From: Schistocephalus solidus
Lineage: Eukaryota > Platyhelminthes > Cestoda > Diphyllobothriidea > Diphyllobothriidae
Reading direction: 5' to 3'
NCBI GenBank assembly: GCA_017591395.1
Contig: WEDG01007660.1
Location: 20,331-84,330 of the forward strand
DNA length: 64,000 nt
In this document: piece by piece, positions 55,171 through 64,000 of the stretch
How the letters are laid out: each line of letters starts with the position of its first letter
How positions within the stretch are numbered: position 1 is the stretch's first letter
The notes under the pieces: generated by a model
The model's database searches: none
Told to the model about the DNA's origin: nothing
What the model saw: the letters and a program-made list of their open reading frames with translations, nothing else
Made by a program: the position numbers and the translations under genes

Positions 55171-57165
55171 GCACAACTTCCATATAACAACTTACATGGG
55201 ACTGAGTAGTGTCTTGGCGTATGTAAAATCTCAATGACTTAAAAACGGGGTCTAGGACACCTATCAACTTAGAAAATTGCTCAAATTTCGTGTAAGTTTG
55301 ATAAAACTTTAAATGTATAAACCTAGACATTTAAAGAAAAATGTTTTATTTTCGTAAGTGCACACCTTCGTAAACGGGTTGGATGGATAACTAAAAAGTA
55401 AAATATTATATCAGTCCTGAAACTGTCCTCTCAATGTCCTTCCTCACGCCTCCTGGGATAGGCCACATACTGTACATACTATGGCAGGAGGCACCTGCAT
55501 GGAAAGTGCTCAACATATCGAGAATCGGCACATAAAAGAAAACATGATGGCTTTTATTTAAAAACCATGTTTTTTTGGATAAATGGAAGTGAATGTAGAG
55601 GAATCAATGTCGAGTGGCCGTTCACACAACTATCCAAAGTATTGTGCTTACGGGAATATCGCACGAACCAATGCCTAAACGTCATCTGTGAAATTCGGAC
55701 GACGCGATTTTATACGATGAAGGGCATTGCGAAGGCCAACGCACTCGGATTATGTCCATTATTAAACCTCCTCACCTCTTGTAAACCAAAGCGAGTTTAC
55801 CACTCCTAAAGCGGAAAATCTGGGCCGAAAAGATTTGGATCAGTGTTTGTCTACTAACCAAAGTGACCCCGGGTATTTAATATACGGATGCCTTTCGAGC
55901 ATTATTATAAATCCCCTTTCATCAGAAAACCAAATTTTAACGGTATGCTTTTGGTCTGAGCTTAGTATGGTTTTCACTGCTCAGATTGTCTATGCAGATA
56001 TTTGGACTTGAATGTCTGCTGGCATGGAGGTAGACATTTCTCCAGTGAACGTTTGACTTGGCTTAACAGTTTACTGCTTGTATTAAATTCTTACTGTCGG
56101 TTGTATCCTCTCAGAATTTCGATCACGTTGTCGTCCTCTCATTCCTTGAAAATTTTTGTCATTTTATATATATTACTTTTCCCCAACCGGACATCGCTTA
56201 TTACCTTCGTTTGTACTTTATTCTTTCTAACTATGCATGCCAAGACAAATACTTTTTTTCCATTTTCAGTGGTCTGATTTGACGTGTAATCTGTTTGTAC
56301 TGTTGGCTATTGATGCACGTTCGTTGGCGAACGTTCACCGGCTGTTAACGGAACTCTCTCGTTCATACTGATGTACGTGTAAGGTTGGCCAATGAGCAAC
56401 GCGTATGTGATTCTGTGATGAGGGCTAACGACGCACCACCATCGAAGCAATTGACTGGCAGCTAAATCGAGTTTAAACTTTTGAGCTTTTCGAGGGCTTT
56501 TTATCTTCAACAGCACTGACTTTTTATAAGAACTGATGTACTTTCAGGAAATGACACTTAAATTTATTTTTACTACTGTTGTAAGTGTCCAAATTCTGGC
56601 GCTTCCATTCACATCAAACAAACCCCTCTCCTTTAACTTGTCCATGATTCCGCATTTTACATCATCGGAACATTTTTATCCTTTCTCAGCTAATTGTGTC
56701 AGCTTATGGTGTATTGCCATAAAGGGGAATCTGAGAAAAATGATACCTTGAAAGTGAGAAACAGCACAGTGTATGAGGCATTTTTAGCCCATTGTTTATT
56801 GGGTTTGAGAAACCCTAATACGGATTTCCTATCTAAAATTAATGTATGCTATTGTTCAGATGGAACATTTATTTCTAAAAATTTCCATTTCCTTCCACCG
56901 TCTCAGTTACAACGTCTGTTTTAATGGTTATTAGTTTACTGATCAAAAATCCCGAATGGAGAAGCTTAATTCAAGAGCAATAGGGGCATACAAAGGAGGC
57001 AATCAGTTTGACTTAGGCAGTGATAGGAACTACCTCATTTGTAGCAAGATGTGGTTATCTTTAGAAGCGAGGGACTGAGACTACTCTGAACATTTTCCAG
57101 CGCACAATCGTGAATAACGAGATTAAGTTTGAAATTATGGCATATCCTAGGATATGCCAATATGT
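55171..57165. other. AT-rich spacer, nothing recognised
   Basis: Short motif-free frames (55567-55809, 56002-56277, 56536-56924). No supported feature. Confidence 0.4.
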
Positions 57166-57171
57166 CCTTAC

Positions 57172-57720
57172 ACCAACATATTTCTTATTTTGTAGTGATA
57201 TTTATTTTAATCCTTACTTTGTTATTTATAACTCTTTTTATAATGTTCCCCACGGTAACCAACATATTTCTTATTTTGTAGTGATATTTATTTTAATCCT
57301 TACTTTGTTATTTATAACTCTTTTCATAATGTTCCCCACGGTAACCAACATATTTCTTATTTTTGTAGTGATATTTATTTTTAATCCTTACTTTTTTAAT
57401 TAATAACTCTTTTTTATAATGTTCCCCACGGTAACCAGCATATTTCTTATTTTTGTGGTGATATATATTTTTAATCCTTACTTTGTTATTTTATAACTCT
57501 TTTCATAATATTCCCCACGATTACCAACATATTTCTTATTTTGTAGTGATATTTATTTTTAATCCTTACTTTTTTTAATTAATAACTCTTTTTATAATGT
57601 TCCCCACGGTAACCAGCATATTTCTTATTTTGTAGTGATATATATTTTAATCCTTACTTTGTTATTTATAACTCTTTTCATAATATTCCCCACGATTACC
57701 AACATATTTCTTATTTTGTA
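57172..57720 (+). repeat. Minisatellite of six full units, about 86-90 bp each, and a partial seventh
   Basis: The unit is CCAACATATTTCTTATTTTG, TAGTGATATTTATTTTAATC, CTTACTTTGTTATTTATAAC, TCTTTTCATAATGTTCCCCA, CGGTAA. Starts lie near 57172, 57258, 57344, 57434, 57523, 57612 and 57699; the last is cut after TTTTGTAG. Units alternate between two variants (CACGGTAACC and CACGATTACC). Confidence 0.92.
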
Positions 57721-58055
57721 GGAACCACCACCGGATAACGCCAACCATGTGGACCAACATTGACAAGTTTATCCAACGCATGTACAGTTTTATTTATTTT
57801 TTTAAAATAAACTACTTTGCAAATTTCATCTCCACATATCCTATTTCATGAGTGAGTGGGTACTTCGCAGGAATGGCTTGAATGAATCCAAACGTAAGCC
57901 ATATTAATTGTTTAAAATTGGGCCGTTAATAGAACAATAATTATGGGTATATAACTAGTGGCCGATTAGGATAGGGAAGGCTATGGGCGCTGGGCGTACG
58001 GTATAAAGGATAAGGGGCTGCTAATGCGAGGAAATCGTGGGGTCCCGCTGCGCAA
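57721..58055. other. Spacer, nothing recognised
   Basis: No supported feature. Confidence 0.4.
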
Positions 58056-58059
58056 ATTT

Positions 58060-58200
58060 TTCCAGTGAGGGGGCCAGAGGGGGCCACACCGTTCAATTTG
58101 CCCCGTCTGGCCCCGCCAGTTAGCCCCACCTGGCCCCTTTATAGCCCCCTCTGGCCCCCTGGGCCAGAGGGGGCTAGGCGGGGCTGGTGCTGGTAGGGCT
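58060..58200. repeat. GC-rich block of GGCCCC-type motifs with a perfect 15-bp hairpin
   Basis: CTGGCCCC-like motifs recur about every 15-30 bp. Positions 58143-58157 and 58161-58175 are perfect inverted copies (AGCCCCCTCTGGCCC) around a 3-base loop. The block stands out sharply from the AT-rich surroundings. Confidence 0.85.
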
Positions 58201-58900
58201 TTTAACGGTAAATTTACTCGGTTGTATTTTACCCGGACCAAAGCAATTAATAGTTAATCTCGGCCTACAGCATAAAGAAACACCTGTAATCCTTTCTAAT
58301 GGATTCGAGGTTTGTACTCCACCATTTAATTGCTTGCGGAAAATATGATTAGAAAGCAGAACTTAGAGCCAGCCGCACAACTAAAACGTCGAATAAATTT
58401 AGAATTTTACAAAAAGTTGACGGTCGTGTCTTTAAAATTGGCCTCCCTTAAAATGCATTCAGGACTTGCGGTATAAAGGCAGTAACTCCGCAAATGTCAT
58501 TTGTCATAGTTTTGCACACGACTTTGCTTTAAAAGTCACTAAAAAAACCTTTATTACTGAAAGCCAGTCATAAGATCATTCCCTGAGAACATCCCTTGCA
58601 AATTCAAAACATTATCAAGAGCTCTGGAGCTCTGAAGCTCAAATGTTACTCTAAGTCAAAGGCATGGAAGACTCTCTGTGATCGCATACATACAGCAATT
58701 ATAATAAACGGAAGACGGCTTGTCTGCTCTTGAACTGTACGTATTTGCTATAATTAGCAAAGGACAATAGTGCAATAACGGCCGAATAAGGTAGTAAAAG
58801 TGTGAAATCACCAAACAAGGGAGGACAGCAATGCATGAATCAATTCCATCAATGCTCAAGGCAGTAAACGATCAAATTATCCTGGTTTATCAGATAACCC
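58201..58900. other. AT-rich spacer, nothing recognised
   Basis: No supported feature. Confidence 0.4.
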
Positions 58901-58904
58901 CTGA

Positions 58905-59120
58905 TTCGATCGAGGACGGCGCTTGTGGGCTACGGGCCATATACTCGGTCTAAACAGTACACGGAAACCAAAAAAGTATAACGATAAATTGGTTTTTCGA
59001 ATAAGTTGTGCGGCAACGATGCTATGGCGTACTTTACCTTCCTTACTAAATTTGAAACTACGAAATAACACACCGCATACAATCAACAGTTTGTTTCAAA
59101 AAACAAGGCTACTGAATTAA
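58905..59120 (+). mobile_element. Possible non-LTR retrotransposon C-terminal tail relic
   Basis: The open frame contains LVFRISCAATMLWRTLPSLL and NSLFQKTRL. This resembles the ...R...WN.LP...FK..L tail of CR1/jockey-type pol proteins, where a conserved W and LP are followed by a basic end. No RT is nearby. Weak support. Confidence 0.35.
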
Positions 59121-59519
59121 TGCAAACAGTATGTTTATAGTAATTGTTGTGGTAAGAAGGCATGCACGCGGTTTTCTCTCTGCTATGTTCTGTCACCACA
59201 TTCCACGCATGCGCCTTCCGGTTTTTGCTTTTCTATTTTTCGATCTGTTACGGTGCTAGAACTTTGTGATACCGTTTTTAGCCACATTAAGTTGGCCATC
59301 CGTAATTGTTCTGACTGCAGTTAGCTACGCCGTCCGACATTTTGCTGACAGACCCAGTGTAGAACTTAGGCCCCATACCCGTTCAGAATATAGGACCAAA
59401 GTCACGATATAATTGGAAGACCCTTCTGCGCGGACATTACGGCGCTCGGGCTCTTCTAAAATACAATAGATAAACAGGCATATGTCATAGGGGGACAAGA
59501 AACAGAAGTCAAAACTATT

Positions 59520-59592
59520 GGCCAGAGAGGGGCTCGAACCCTCGACATTCGCGTTATTAGCACGACGCTGTAACCAACTGAGCTACCCGGCC
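59520..59592 (-). tRNA. tRNA-Ile (anticodon AAU), left-arm copy, D stem damaged
   Basis: 73 nt on the minus strand. The acceptor, anticodon arm (TCGTG-CTAATAA-CGCGA) and T arm are intact, but the D stem GCTC/CAGC has one mismatch (C where G is expected). TTTT follows after four bases. Probably less functional than the right-arm copy. Confidence 0.85.
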
Positions 59593-60004
59593 GTGTCGCA
59601 CCGTCTTTATAATAGTTATATAATCTAAATAAACGATATTAACTTCTATTTAATTAGTCTTCGTTGTAGTCCGGAGTAAGAAAAACTCTTTTCAGCATCA
59701 GTCCCTTCCCTAGAATTGTGCCCTTTAGTTGTAAGTGCATCACAAAGTAACCAAAAAGCACGTTGCATCCATTCCTTTCTAACACAGAGCGTGAATTTGC
59801 TTTTGAAAGTGCGGATAGGAACGTTCTTATCTGCGCTGTGCCCGCAATTTTGTGGGAAATTTGGGCAGCGAATAAACTTATCCCTGAGGGGGGAATTGAT
59901 GGGAGGGTGGGGTTTTGCGTACCGAAATACTTTCGAACTAAAACGCCACTACAAACCATTGACTGTCTTATTGAGCTGATTCTACACAAGGAACCCCGTT
60001 ATCA

Positions 60005-61035
60005 AGGCAGTAGGATGCGAGCTCCGATTTTCGCAACCAATTCGAACGTGTGATTCGATTGGTTGGCAGTGGCGTATAAATGACGCAAGTTGGCCTTCGA
60101 AGGACCGCGTGCACGGTGGTAGGCTAAGGAATCGGACGATGTTCTCTATTATGTGCGTACAGTCCTGGATAACACTTTCCGCTCCCCACGCCACCGAGCG
60201 CGTGCTATCGGTGCCTAAGATTGTGCATTTAATTCTGCCGTTATTATAACTGTTGTCTGCCCTCTTTTTAATATGCATAAACACGGATTCCATTAACTGT
60301 TTTATTGAACTGCTTCTACGCAAGCAGATTCACACGCCCTCTTCACCAGTGGCAACCAATTAACTGTCGGGTGCGAGTGTACCGTGAAAATTTCGGCCTC
60401 AAATCGCGCTGGCTTGCTATCAGGGCTGGAGGACGCCTTTGAATTTAGAACGTGCTCACGCTCTCAGTTAATTGGTTGCCAGTGGCGTTGAGCGCATGTG
60501 ACCGCTTATTCACTACCTTCTTGTGTCAAAATGATACTGCACGCAATTTGATATGTTCATCGTTTGGACGGTACCATGCACGCACTACTGCGCACTCACA
60601 AGAGTGAACCCGTGAACTGTCACGTGTGCGCGCAGTCATGCATGGTTAACCTTTGTGTGTCGTACAGTTTGTCCGCAATCCAGCGTTCGAAGACGTTCAC
60701 ATGACGGTAGTTAATATGAAAGTAAAATGTCATCGACATTGAGATGTTCGTATGGATACGTGTTTATGCATATTAAAAAGAGGGCAGACAACAGTTATAA
60801 TTACGGCAGAATTAAATGCACAATCTTAGAGCACCGATAGCACGCGCTTGGTGGCGTAGGGAGCGGAAAGTGTTATCCAGGACTGTATGCACAAAAATAG
60901 AGAACACCGTCCGATTCTTAGCCTACCACCGTGCACGCGGTCCTTCGAAGGCCAACTTGCGTCATTTATACGCCACTGCCAACCAATCGAATCACACGTT
61001 CTGAGTTGGCGGCGAAAATAGAGCTCGCATCCTAC
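60005..61035. repeat. Inner inverted repeat of the 3.65-kb element
   Basis: GCAGTAGGATGCGAGCTC near 60005 is mirrored by GAGCTCGCATCCTACTAC ending near 61038. TGGCAGTGGCGTATAAATGA (60065) is mirrored at 60962-60982, and TTAATATGCATAAACACG (60269) at 60765-60783. The central 460 bp contains a shorter inverted pair (GGCAACCAATTAACTG near 60350 and CAGTTAATTGGTTGCC near 60466). Confidence 0.85.
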
Positions 61036-61374
61036 TACCCTAATAGCATGTGGATATTGCATGGATATACGTAAATCTCGACATTCCGAGATAGGAAATA
61101 GCCTCTGCTCATTGGTTAATCTATTTAAGACTCCGAGCTGTGATTGGTTAGGCATGATAGTGTGTCTAGAGTGGGCGCGGGAAGCGGCCATCATACTTTT
61201 ATTTGTCGTGGCTTGCGTACGCACGTGGTTGACCGAACTTCTGCCTGCTCTTCTGTCGAACCCTATTTATCATTTTACATTGCCAACTGTTTCTTATATC
61301 AATTTATTTTTGTTTTATTAACCATCTGCAATGTATAGGCAGCCCTGTAAAAAGGACTATTAGAAGGCATGTTG

Positions 61375-61975
61375 CCCTCGATGTCGCGGAAATATACCGC
61401 GAAGTTAATGATGAACTTAATAAATATAGATTAAAAGCGCAGACGAGTTATACATGAGGAGGAATGCACGTTAGCATCGCCTAGTGCTCAAAATGTGATC
61501 GACATGCCAGTTGATGTAGATAGATCCACTAATGAGTCCACAGATGCCAGCGAGGGATCTCCCTCATCATCCGATGAGTAGGAAAGCAGCACAGAGAGTG
61601 GTATTCCCTCGCATAAGTCGATTCAGGATAGGGTAAGGGAATGGGCTACTGAATCAAACATTGCCCATAGCCACCTACGTAATGTTCTGGAAATTTTTAA
61701 ATCGCTTGTCCCAGACATGCCCACAGACCCCCGAACACTGCTAAGGGCATCTTACAGCTCTCGTGTTAGTGAAATGGGTACTGGGGAATATGTTCACCTA
61801 GGACTGGGGAGTAAAATTAAGCGACTCCTGGAGACGAATAGAGTTCCCGAAGGTGAGAATGAGATTGTAGTTAACTTAGCTATTGATGGGTTACCCGTTT
61901 TACGGAACCAAGCTAGGATTTTGGCCTATTTTAGCAATGGTTATCCGTGCGTTCATTATTGCTGTATTCCCTGAA
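61375..61975 (+). pseudogene. Transposon-type protein, N-terminal fragment (broken)
   Basis: Readable in one main frame: RVREWATESNIAHSHLRNVL, EIFKSLVPDMPTDPRTLLRA, GTGEYVHLGLGSKIKRLL and EIVVNLAIDGLPVL. It is preceded by an acidic/Ser-rich stretch and a TAG near 61580, and upstream by a frame-shifted EIYREVNDELNKYR. I associate this series (WA...H..LN..L..L....LP.D.RTLL, then NIDGLPLFKSS) with transposon-derived proteins of many invertebrates that lack obvious DDE motifs at the N-terminus; that is from memory and unverified. The frame ends at 61972 where the right arm begins, so the catalytic part is missing. Confidence 0.6.
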
Positions 61976-62428
61976 CTTATACATTACTGTGCGGTTGTAG
62001 CTATTGATCATAGGCATGCCTTGATAACGGGGTTCCTTGTGTAGAATCAGCTCAATAAGACAGTCAATGGTTTGTAGTGGCGTTGTAGTTCGAAAGTATT
62101 TCGGTCGCAAAACCCCACCCTCCCATCAATTCCCCCCTCAGGGATAAGTTTATTCGCTGCCCAAATTTCCCACAAAATTGCGGGCACAGCGCAGATAAGA
62201 ACGTTCCTATCCGCACTTTCAAAAGCAAATTCACGCTCTGTGTTAGAAAGGAATGGATGCAACGTGCTTTTGGTTACTTTGTGATGCCTTACAACTAAAG
62301 GGCACAATTCTAGGGAAGGGACTGATGCTGAAAGAGTTTTCTTACTCCGGACTACAACGAAGACTAATTAAATAGAAGTTAATATCGTTTATTTAGATTA
62401 TATAACTATTATAAAGACGGTGCGACAC

Positions 62429-62501
62429 GGCCGGGTAGCTCAGTTGGTTAGAGCGTCGTGCTAATAACGCGAATGTCGAGGGTTCGAGCCCCTCTCTGGC
62501 C
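62429..62501 (+). tRNA. tRNA-Ile (anticodon AAU), right-arm copy
   Basis: 73 nt with a full cloverleaf: acceptor GGCCGGG/TCTGGCC (two G-U pairs); D arm GCTC-AGTTGGTTA-GAGC; anticodon arm TCGTG-CTAATAA-CGCGA with AAT at positions 34-36 (read as IAU); T arm GAGGG-TTCGAGC-CCCTC. TTTT at 62506-62509 can end Pol III transcription. No intron. Confidence 0.92.
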
Positions 62502-62839
62502 ATAGTTTTGACTTCTGTTTCTTGTCCCCCTATGACATATGCCTGTTTATCTATTGTATTTTAGAAGAGCCCGAGCGCCGTAATGTCCGCGCAGAAGGGT
62601 CTTCCAATTATATCGTGACTTTGGTCCTATATTCTGAACGGGTATGGGGCCTAAGTTCTACACTGGGTCTGTCAGCAAAATGTAGGACGGCGTAGCTAAC
62701 TGCAGTCAGAACAATTACGGATGGCCAACCTAATGTGGCTAAAAACGGTATCACAAAGTTCTAGCACCGTAACAGATCGAAAAATAGAAAAGCAAAAACC
62801 GGAAGGCGCATGCGTGGAATGTGGGGACAGAACATGGTG

Positions 62840-63059
62840 ACAGTTTGACAGTCGATTTCGACGAGATCCACCGCGGTGGATACGTGTATGCTCCACACCA
62901 GGTGGTGCAGGAGGGTGAATTGCGCATGAATTAATTTTAAGTGATAATAGCCTTGCGCTGCAGCTACCGAACTCTCGCCTCCTCCACCACCAAGCCCGGT
63001 GCGTCAAGAAAGAGGCAAGAGCACCGGAGATGGGAAAGGGCGTAGAAGGCTGGCGTGGC
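62840..63059 (+). repeat. Repeat family A, X unit, left part (interrupted)
   Basis: It starts GACAGTTTGACAGTCGATTT directly beside the inverted-repeat element and runs to GCGTAGAAGGCTGGCGTGGC (63040-63059). It continues at 63723. Confidence 0.85.
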
Positions 63060-63722
63060 GAGAATCATACTTGCCTCCCATTTCGCTATGCAGACTAAGA
63101 ACATGTTTTTTGTGGTGCTGCGTATGATCATGTGCGGTGCATGGGCTGATGATGAGAGATGTAATGTTGTGGTATAGCCGGCATTGTTCGACTGCAGGTA
63201 TCTCATGGAAACGCATGTGACCTTATAATCCCATGCGGTGTGTGAATGTGCGATGGATTCGCAAGTGACCGACCAGGTCGATGCGTGATGTGCATGTGGT
63301 TACAATGAGGACCAAGATAGGTCGGGATGTGCTGAGTCTGGGGGATCTGCTGCTGGTACTGGTAGTCGAGCTCATGGGAGGAATATTGGAAGTGTTAATG
63401 GGTGCGCAAGATGCGCTGGCATCGCGGTGGATTCCGCTTTCGTGGACGCGCATGTGACCGAGCAGGGCCATGTGATGAGTGAATGTGCGTGGGCAGTGAG
63501 AGCATTGGAGGCCACGGTTTCTTTTGTGTGTTAGTGCTCCAGGCACTAGTTCGCCAACCTCTGTGCGATGGATTCGCAAGTGACCGACCAGGCCGATGTG
63601 TGAGGTGAATGAGCGATCGCAATGAGAACAGGTTATTACTGAGTCCCCATCCCTGGTACTGGGGTGGTGGTGCTGTTTGAGGTAGTAGTTGGCGACGCTC
63701 TCCCAGGTCACCGGGTTGAGTT
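63060..63722 (-). mobile_element. RTE-like zinc-finger fragment inserted in a family A repeat
   Basis: The minus strand enters at LNPVTWESVA (5'-truncated), then encodes finger 1 CSHCDRSFTSHIGLVGHLRI (about 63625-63565), finger 2 CSHCPRTFTHHMALLGHMRV (about 63510-63445), a Ser/Thr-rich linker, and a partial third finger (TSRIDLVGHLRIHRTFTHRM near 63300-63230). The remaining 160 bp to 63060 would be 3' UTR. It is flanked by imperfect 20-bp direct repeats, 63040-63059 and 63723-63742 (two mismatches), as expected for a target-primed insertion. Confidence 0.82.
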
Positions 63723-63958
63723 GCGTAGGTGGCTGGCGTGGCAGGATCCGCCCCTGGGTGTACCACCACACCTGACTCGGATCCCACGGAGTGGGAGTGC
63801 CATTAAGGCCACATTAAGAAGGAGCCATTGCAGCCTGACTCTCAGTCCGCCAGTCAGCCACTACACACAAAACACGCATTGGGCTGACCACGCGGTCCGG
63901 GTTATCTCGTCAGTTGGCAACCTTCCAAGCCACGGCTTTTAGCGCACCGTGATAGTTG
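63723..63958 (+). repeat. Repeat family A, X unit, right part (interrupted)
   Basis: It continues the copy begun at 62840: GCGTAGGTGGCTGGCGTGGC, CCCACGGAGTGGGAGTGCCA, CATTAAGAAGGAGCCATTGC, GGGCTGACCACGCGGTCCGG, CCACGGCTTTTAGCGCACCG. It ends near TGATAGTTGCTGTC. Confidence 0.88.
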
Positions 63959-64000
63959 CTGTCTGATGTGGCTTAGCCTTCGGTGGTTTACCGCAGGTTG

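Larger units (their letters stand above)
59185..62837. mobile_element. 3.65-kb nested inverted-repeat element with tRNA-Ile in both arms
   Basis: The outer arms are 59185-60005 and 62015-62837, near-perfect inverted copies starting ATGTTCTGTCACCACATTCC on the left and ending in its complement on the right. The left arm continues inward (60005-60300), and that part pairs with 60765-61035. The asymmetric 61040-62010 segment holds a transposon-type protein fragment. The termini, the long arms and the internal protein piece suggest a TIR DNA transposon rearranged by an internal inversion or duplication. I see no clear target-site duplication and cannot name the superfamily. Confidence 0.8.

Noticed and set aside
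57110..57403. 97-codon hydrophobic frame
   Set aside because: It translates the 87-bp minisatellite; no start context or homology.
57172..57720. CRISPR-like array of regular repeats
   Set aside because: Units are contiguous with no unique spacers and the DNA is eukaryotic, so it is a plain minisatellite.
59716..60053. Possible gene in the left arm of the inverted-repeat element
   Set aside because: The matching frame in the right arm comes from arm identity, not independent conservation, and no domain is recognised.

Overview
The window looks like repeat-rich nuclear DNA of a flatworm, most likely a tapeworm of the diphyllobothriidean type (the Spirometra / Dibothriocephalus / Schistocephalus group). 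The clues are: very short GT-AG introns of 32 and 36 bp in a ribosomal protein L11 copy; Penelope-like, CR1-like, BEL/Pao and Ty3/gypsy relics; an RTE-like non-LTR element whose protein ends in C2H2 zinc fingers; a tRNA-derived SINE carrying a hammerhead fold; and a divergent flatworm-style rhodopsin-family receptor with a broken paralogue. The species assignment is inference. Nothing bacterial is present (no operons, no CRISPR).

Layout. 1-2.9 kb: CR1-like reverse transcriptase (+) followed by a CR1-like endonuclease on the opposite strand. 3.7-4.5 kb: BEL/Pao integrase relic (-). 5.76-6.37 kb: RPL11 copy with two micro-introns and three single-base frameshifts. 7.6-8.1 kb: two tandem SINEs, each encoding a type-I hammerhead-like fold. 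8.1-9.4 kb: Penelope-like element (-), abutting a Ty3/gypsy pol relic (9.4-11.9 kb, -). 12.3-13.5 kb: RTE-like relic (+). 17.1, 19.3-20.1, 39.0-41.0 and 63.1-63.7 kb: more RTE pieces, all minus strand. 24.9-25.7, 28.96-29.2 and 42.9-43.3 kb: further Penelope relics. 31.6-32.7 kb: intact single-exon seven-helix receptor (-). 45.6-46.5 kb: its decayed paralogue (+). 34.8-36.1 kb: three tRNA-like units. 22.6, 37.6-38.3 and 57.2-57.7 kb: tandem repeats.

A family of complex repeats, called family A here (monomers X and Y), recurs on both strands at about 18.6, 21.0, 36.9-37.4, 41.8-42.6, 51.7-53.4, 54.8 and 62.8-63.9 kb. It matches no element I can name. At 59.2-62.8 kb lies a 3.65-kb nested inverted-repeat element. 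It holds two copies of a tRNA-Ile(AAU) gene in its arms and an off-centre fragment of a transposon-type protein.

Only the receptor at 31.6-32.7 kb is a convincing intact protein gene; RPL11 and the second receptor are damaged in this sequence. Several frame breaks are single-base changes next to short homopolymer runs, so assembly indels are an alternative to real decay. Long AT-rich stretches between these features showed no coding or RNA signal that I could support.
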